Of a stretch of 47,381 nt of DNA, positions 44,273-47,381 are shown piece after piece. How positions within the stretch are numbered: the stretch's first letter is position 1; each line of letters starts with the position of its first letter. Source of the DNA: Clostridiaceae bacterium. GTDB lineage: Bacteria > Bacillota > Clostridia > Saccharofermentanales > DTU023. The position numbers were made by a program, and so were the translations under genes. The notes under the pieces were generated by a model. That model was not told where the DNA came from. It made no database searches and was given only the letters and a program-made list of their open reading frames with translations. The DNA lies in NCBI GenBank assembly GCA_012800435.1, contig JAAZJH010000037.1, positions 1-47,381 on the forward strand, written 5' to 3'.

Positions 44273-45295
44273 CTAATCATTACATTTAATTTTCAGATCA
44301 TTGCGAAGTTCTTGTAAAAACGGCGTGAATATTTGCTCAAAAAGAGCGTTAACCTGTATCTGACTCGCCGCTACTAAGCTTTCATAGGCTCGAAGAAGGG
44401 CGCGGCCTTTTTCCGTCAATTGACTGCTTCCCCCTTCCACGCCGCCGGGTTGACGGGCGATGACTTCCGCACCAAGCTGCTTCTCCAATAAATTAATGAT
44501 TTGCCATCCTTTGCTATAGGAAAGCTTCATACGAAGACAAGCGCTGCGAACGTTGCCATACTGGTCGATCAGGCGTAGAAGTGTTGCCGGACCAGGACCG
44601 AAGAAAGGTTTTCCGCGCGCAAGAATCAGCTTCTGATTAATACGAAACGGCATAATGTCACCGTCATCCGACACACGGGAAGACGCCCAAGCCTCATCTT
44701 CAAAAAGCGGCTTTATCCCGGGATCATCTACCGGAAGACGATGTGTATCGGGAGGCATAAGATCTATAAGATCGCGCCCATATCCTTCATTAAGACGCTG
44801 CGCTAAAAGAGATACTGTAGCTCGGCTAACGACGATCGGCTCACCTTCTTGTTCTTCGAAAAGAGGAATCAGCGCGCCGCTATCATCACCCAAAAGCCGG
44901 ATCAATGTGTCGACTTCAACATTAGGAACATGCGGCGTCGCTATCCAGATCTTGTCGCACGCGCTACAGGTTTTTTCAATATATTCAAGCCCTTGCATCA
45001 CGTCTTCGCCGATTGATGTTTCCGACCATTCCGGACTGTAAAGGCAAACTGTCCCCATTTTTCCTAAGTGACGTTCCAGCAAATCATTTCCGAAGCCGGT
45101 GACGACAACAATAGGCATCGCGCCCGCAAGTTGAAATCGTATGATCAGGCTTTCGATATATGTAACATCACCGGCAGAATGCATCGCGGGCAAATAGGCT
45201 TCAGAGGTGTCCCTTCGGACGAGCGGTTTTGACGCAACGATTACGGCTGCCCCGCGCGGTATCGTTTCACTTTTTAATTGACTGTTATCGTCCAT
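44273..45295 (-). CDS. MobA/MocA-like domain fused to ModE-type winged-helix domain
   Basis: 340 aa. Residues 13-200 have the layout of MobA/MocA nucleotidyltransferases (PIVVVTGFGNDLLERHL, a Gly-rich VMQGLEYIE segment, CDKIWIATPHVPNVEVDTL), but the nucleotide-binding signature LAAGxSxRMGxxKP is missing; VIVASKPLVRRDT stands in its place. Residues 225-335 match the ModE N-terminal DNA-binding domain: GPGPATLLRLIDQYGNVRSA, MKLSYSKGWQIINLLEKQLG and RQPGGVEGGSSQLTEKG. It is probably a molybdenum- or molybdopterin-responsive regulator rather than an active transferase. It follows the molybdenum hydroxylase gene by 215 bp. GGGAGG precedes the ATG. Confidence 0.85.
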   Translation of the reverse strand: MDDNSQLKSETIPRGAAVIVASKPLVRRDTSEAYLPAMHSAGDVTYIESLIIRFQLAGAMPIVVVTGFGNDLLERHLGKMGTVCLYSPEWSETSIGEDVMQGLEYIEKTCSACDKIWIATPHVPNVEVDTLIRLLGDDSGALIPLFEEQEGEPIVVSRATVSLLAQRLNEGYGRDLIDLMPPDTHRLPVDDPGIKPLFEDEAWASSRVSDDGDIMPFRINQKLILARGKPFFGPGPATLLRLIDQYGNVRSACLRMKLSYSKGWQIINLLEKQLGAEVIARQPGGVEGGSSQLTEKGRALLRAYESLVAASQIQVNALFEQIFTPFLQELRNDLKIKCND

Positions 45296-45510
45296 GAGAA
45301 GCCTCCCTTGCTACCGATTATATTCTACGGCGTTACAAATCAAAAACGTCAGAAAAGCAATGTTTCTACTGATTAATTGCCTTTATATCATACGGCGCCT
45401 TCCTATGAAAAGCGCCGTAAAATTCCTTGATTCTAATTTGTATTGCCCTTTCTTTCAACGACATCTCTTTCTACGGCACCTCTAAGAGTTAAAGTATTTT
45501 AGAGTTGTCG
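45296..45510 (-). other. Spacer with a GC-rich stem-loop between hydroxylase and regulator genes
   Basis: TACGGCGC (45391-45398) and GCGCCGTA (45412-45419) form a perfect eight-pair stem around a 13-nt loop. TACGGC recurs at about 45328 and 45472, and ATTGCCTTTATATCA/ATTGCCCTTTCTTTCA precede two of the copies, so decayed repeats are again likely. There is no T-run, so the stem may be an attenuator, mRNA end or protein site. It does not match the Moco riboswitch as I know it. Confidence 0.45.
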
Positions 45511-47381
45511 TTACGACTTGCGCGCTTTTTTCCGATAGAAGGTGTTCTCCATCGGAAGCGACTTTCGCATGATGCCGTCAAGGCGACTGTACGCATGTGC
45601 GACGGCCGGAGCAATAGGAATACAGGCGAGTTCACCTATGCCGCGCGCACCGTAGGCAGCTTCCTTAACACCCGGACCGCGAACAATATGCGTCTCCAAA
45701 ATCGGCACTTGGCGCGCACGGAACAGACCGTAGGTGCCGAGCTTAAATTTCGGTACGCCGTCCGGATTGACAAAATCTTCCGTCAGCGCGTAACCGAGCC
45801 CCATAACGCAGCCGCCTTCAATCTGACCTTCGACAGCCGTAATGTTAATGGGCGTACCGACATCGTAAGCGCCGACCATTTTTTCTAACTCGCCTTTTTC
45901 ATCGATGATCGCTACTTCGCAACCGTAGCTGTAACCGATATGGCTTATGGGGTTCTTCTTATCCGAGCCCAAAGGATCGGTCGGAGGCCCGAATTCGCCG
46001 TCGAACTGCTTGCCTTCAAGGGCATTAAGATCACCGCCTGCTTCTTCAAGCGCTTTCTTTAATTGCAACGCGGCAATGCGCGTCGCTTCCCCTGTAAAGA
46101 GCGTTTGGCGTGAGGCCGTACTGGTGCCGGCGTCAGGCGTAAGATCGGTGTCAGGCTGTACGTAAACCGTCATGGAGGGCGGACAGCCGAGCGTTTCACA
46201 CGTGATAGAGACCACAGTCTGCGCAATACCCTGACCCGTGCAGGCAGCTGACGTAAGGACATAAATTTTGCCTTCTTTTACGGTGAGGCGACAACGGCCG
46301 ATATCCGGCACGCCGACCCCTAAACCGCTGTTTTTGAACGCGCAGGCGATGCCGGCTCTCGGACTCGAGTCGTAGGCCTCCTTGACGGCCTCAAGACACT
46401 CCGCGATGCCGCAACTTTCGTCCACAATTTGTCCGTTCGGCAACGTATCGCCCGGACGCACGACGTTCTTATAGCGGAACTCCCACGGGTCGATGCCGCA
46501 TTTTTCCGCCAGAAGATTCAAATTGCACTCCATGGCATAACAGCTCTGTGTCACGCCAAAACCGCGAAACGCGCCCGATACCACATTGTTTGTGTAAACG
46601 GCGTAGCCCTTGATGTCGATATTTTGGAAATTGTAAGGACCGCCGGCATGCGTGCAGGCACGCTGCGTTACCGGTCCGCCAAGCGAAGCATAAGCGCCCG
46701 TATCGGAAACAATTTCGGCAATCAATGCTGTCACGCGTCCTTCGGCGTCGCACGACGTTGTCATTTTCATCGTCATGGGGTGACGTTTAGTGTGGACGAG
46801 GGTGCTGTCCGAACGAGACAGTCTTACATTCACGCGACGTCCCGTTTTCCATGCGATTAACGCCGCATGATGCTGTACGCTCATATCCTCGCGGCCGCCG
46901 AAGGCGCCGCCAACAAGCCCTGAACGGACATGTACTTTCTCTCTGGGCAATTGAAGCATGTTCGAAACTTCGCGCTGTTCATCATAGATCGACTGCGACG
47001 CAGTAATCAGATGGACACCGCCATCTTCCGACGGCCATGCGATCGCGCACTCCGTTTCGAGAAAAGCGTGCTCCTGCCAAGAGACGTGATACGTTTCCGT
47101 CACGGTATACGCTGCTTCTTTTATGGCCTTCTCCGGATCTCCGCGGCGCAAATGTTCAGAGGAGAGAATGTTCCCTTTGGGGTGGATCTTCGGAGCATCT
47201 TCTTTCATCGCCTCAAAAGGATCAACAATCGGCTCAAACGGCGTGTAATCAACATCGATGAGTTCCAAAATTTCGGGAAGGCTTTCGCGCTTCTTGCTGA
47301 CCGCAAGCGCTACCGAATCGCCGATGTAGTGCGTTATATCGCCTTCCGCGATCATGACATTCCAATCCTGCACGATATGGC
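45511..47381 (-). CDS. Molybdenum hydroxylase, molybdopterin-binding subunit (selenium-dependent XDH-like), C-terminal part
   Basis: About 623 codons are inside the window; the frame stays open to the right edge, so the N-terminus is missing and no start inside is real. Xanthine dehydrogenase-family signatures: VGGAFGGREDMSVQHHAAL, GAFRGFGVTQSCYAMEC with the conserved substrate Arg, CTGQGIAQ, and the catalytic Glu in GARGIGELACIP near the C-terminus. Such enzymes hydroxylate purines, nicotinate or aldehydes with a Mo-pterin cofactor. It most resembles the Se-dependent group (TIGR03311-like), in which Se is a labile Mo ligand, not selenocysteine. The yedF operon at 28115-30256 supports this. 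Se dependence is inference. Confidence 0.9.
   Translation of the reverse strand, partial: HIVQDWNVMIAEGDITHYIGDSVALAVSKKRESLPEILELIDVDYTPFEPIVDPFEAMKEDAPKIHPKGNILSSEHLRRGDPEKAIKEAAYTVTETYHVSWQEHAFLETECAIAWPSEDGGVHLITASQSIYDEQREVSNMLQLPREKVHVRSGLVGGAFGGREDMSVQHHAALIAWKTGRRVNVRLSRSDSTLVHTKRHPMTMKMTTSCDAEGRVTALIAEIVSDTGAYASLGGPVTQRACTHAGGPYNFQNIDIKGYAVYTNNVVSGAFRGFGVTQSCYAMECNLNLLAEKCGIDPWEFRYKNVVRPGDTLPNGQIVDESCGIAECLEAVKEAYDSSPRAGIACAFKNSGLGVGVPDIGRCRLTVKEGKIYVLTSAACTGQGIAQTVVSITCETLGCPPSMTVYVQPDTDLTPDAGTSTASRQTLFTGEATRIAALQLKKALEEAGGDLNALEGKQFDGEFGPPTDPLGSDKKNPISHIGYSYGCEVAIIDEKGELEKMVGAYDVGTPINITAVEGQIEGGCVMGLGYALTEDFVNPDGVPKFKLGTYGLFRARQVPILETHIVRGPGVKEAAYGARGIGELACIPIAPAVAHAYSRLDGIMRKSLPMENTFYRKKARKS

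Noticed and set aside
45391-45419. Moco riboswitch upstream of the ModE-like gene
   Set aside because: Only a single simple hairpin is visible; the conserved multi-helix core is not recognisable.
45511-47381. Selenocysteine (in-frame UGA) in the molybdenum hydroxylase
   Set aside because: No internal TGA interrupts the visible frame. In this enzyme group selenium is a labile cofactor ligand.

Overview
The window looks like part of a low-to-moderate G+C Firmicutes chromosome, most likely an anaerobic member of the Clostridia. Supporting evidence: a T-box controlled thrS, accessory genes of the selenium-dependent molybdenum hydroxylase system (YedF, DUF3343, EF2568-type class V aminotransferase), a SpoVB-type flippase, a FemAB peptidyltransferase, Fe-S flavin and aldo/keto reductases, an iron-type alcohol dehydrogenase and an LPXTG-like SpaA/Cna-B surface protein. 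Genus cannot be fixed from the sequence alone.

Layout. 82-1218 is a MsmX/UgpC-type sugar ABC ATPase, followed by a tRNA-Leu(UAA)/tRNA-fMet pair. 2231-4814 holds an uncharacterised protein, a YgjP-type metallopeptidase and an Fe-S aldo/keto reductase. 4864-12590 (minus) plus galK at 12812 (plus) is an alpha-galactoside/beta-glycoside utilisation cluster: GH13 alpha-glucosidase, GH36 alpha-galactosidase, GPH (MelB-like) symporter, GH1 glycosidase and galactokinase. 14341-24469 is a mixed region: DUF559-like nuclease-fold protein, NSS sodium symporter, two alpha/beta hydrolases, asparaginase, FNT channel, a surface-anchored GH13 amylase interrupted by an in-frame stop, and a small TPR-like protein. 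24764-28118 holds two cell-envelope genes (SpoVB-like flippase, FemAB). 28115-30256 is a selenium accessory operon. 31131-36535 holds a two-domain Old Yellow Enzyme/enoate reductase, an alcohol dehydrogenase and a pyrimidine-nucleoside phosphorylase. 36740-39316 is the Cna-B surface protein, 39793-41586 thrS with its T-box, 42092-44029 an acyl-CoA synthetase. 44273 to the right edge holds a MobA-like/ModE-like fusion regulator and the C-terminal part of a molybdenum hydroxylase, very probably the client of the selenium operon 15 kb away.

The most unusual feature is a pervasive pattern of degenerate direct tandem repeats (18 to 104 bp periods). Many sit immediately 3' of genes and include copies of the last codons and stop codon of that gene. 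The clearest are thrS (88 bp period), the alcohol dehydrogenase (53-54 bp, about five copies), FNT (85 bp) and the 2231-2713 gene (61 bp). The same process seems to have expanded inside reading frames: an octapeptide (24 bp) repeat in the alpha-galactosidase and a 60-69 bp duplication in the alpha-glucosidase, both as hydrophilic insertions into otherwise conserved enzymes. Also notable are a cysteine-rich cryptic reading frame between the DUF3343 gene and the aminotransferase gene, ending in a TGATG overlap with the next start codon, and a degenerate nucleotidyltransferase fused to a ModE-type DNA-binding domain.
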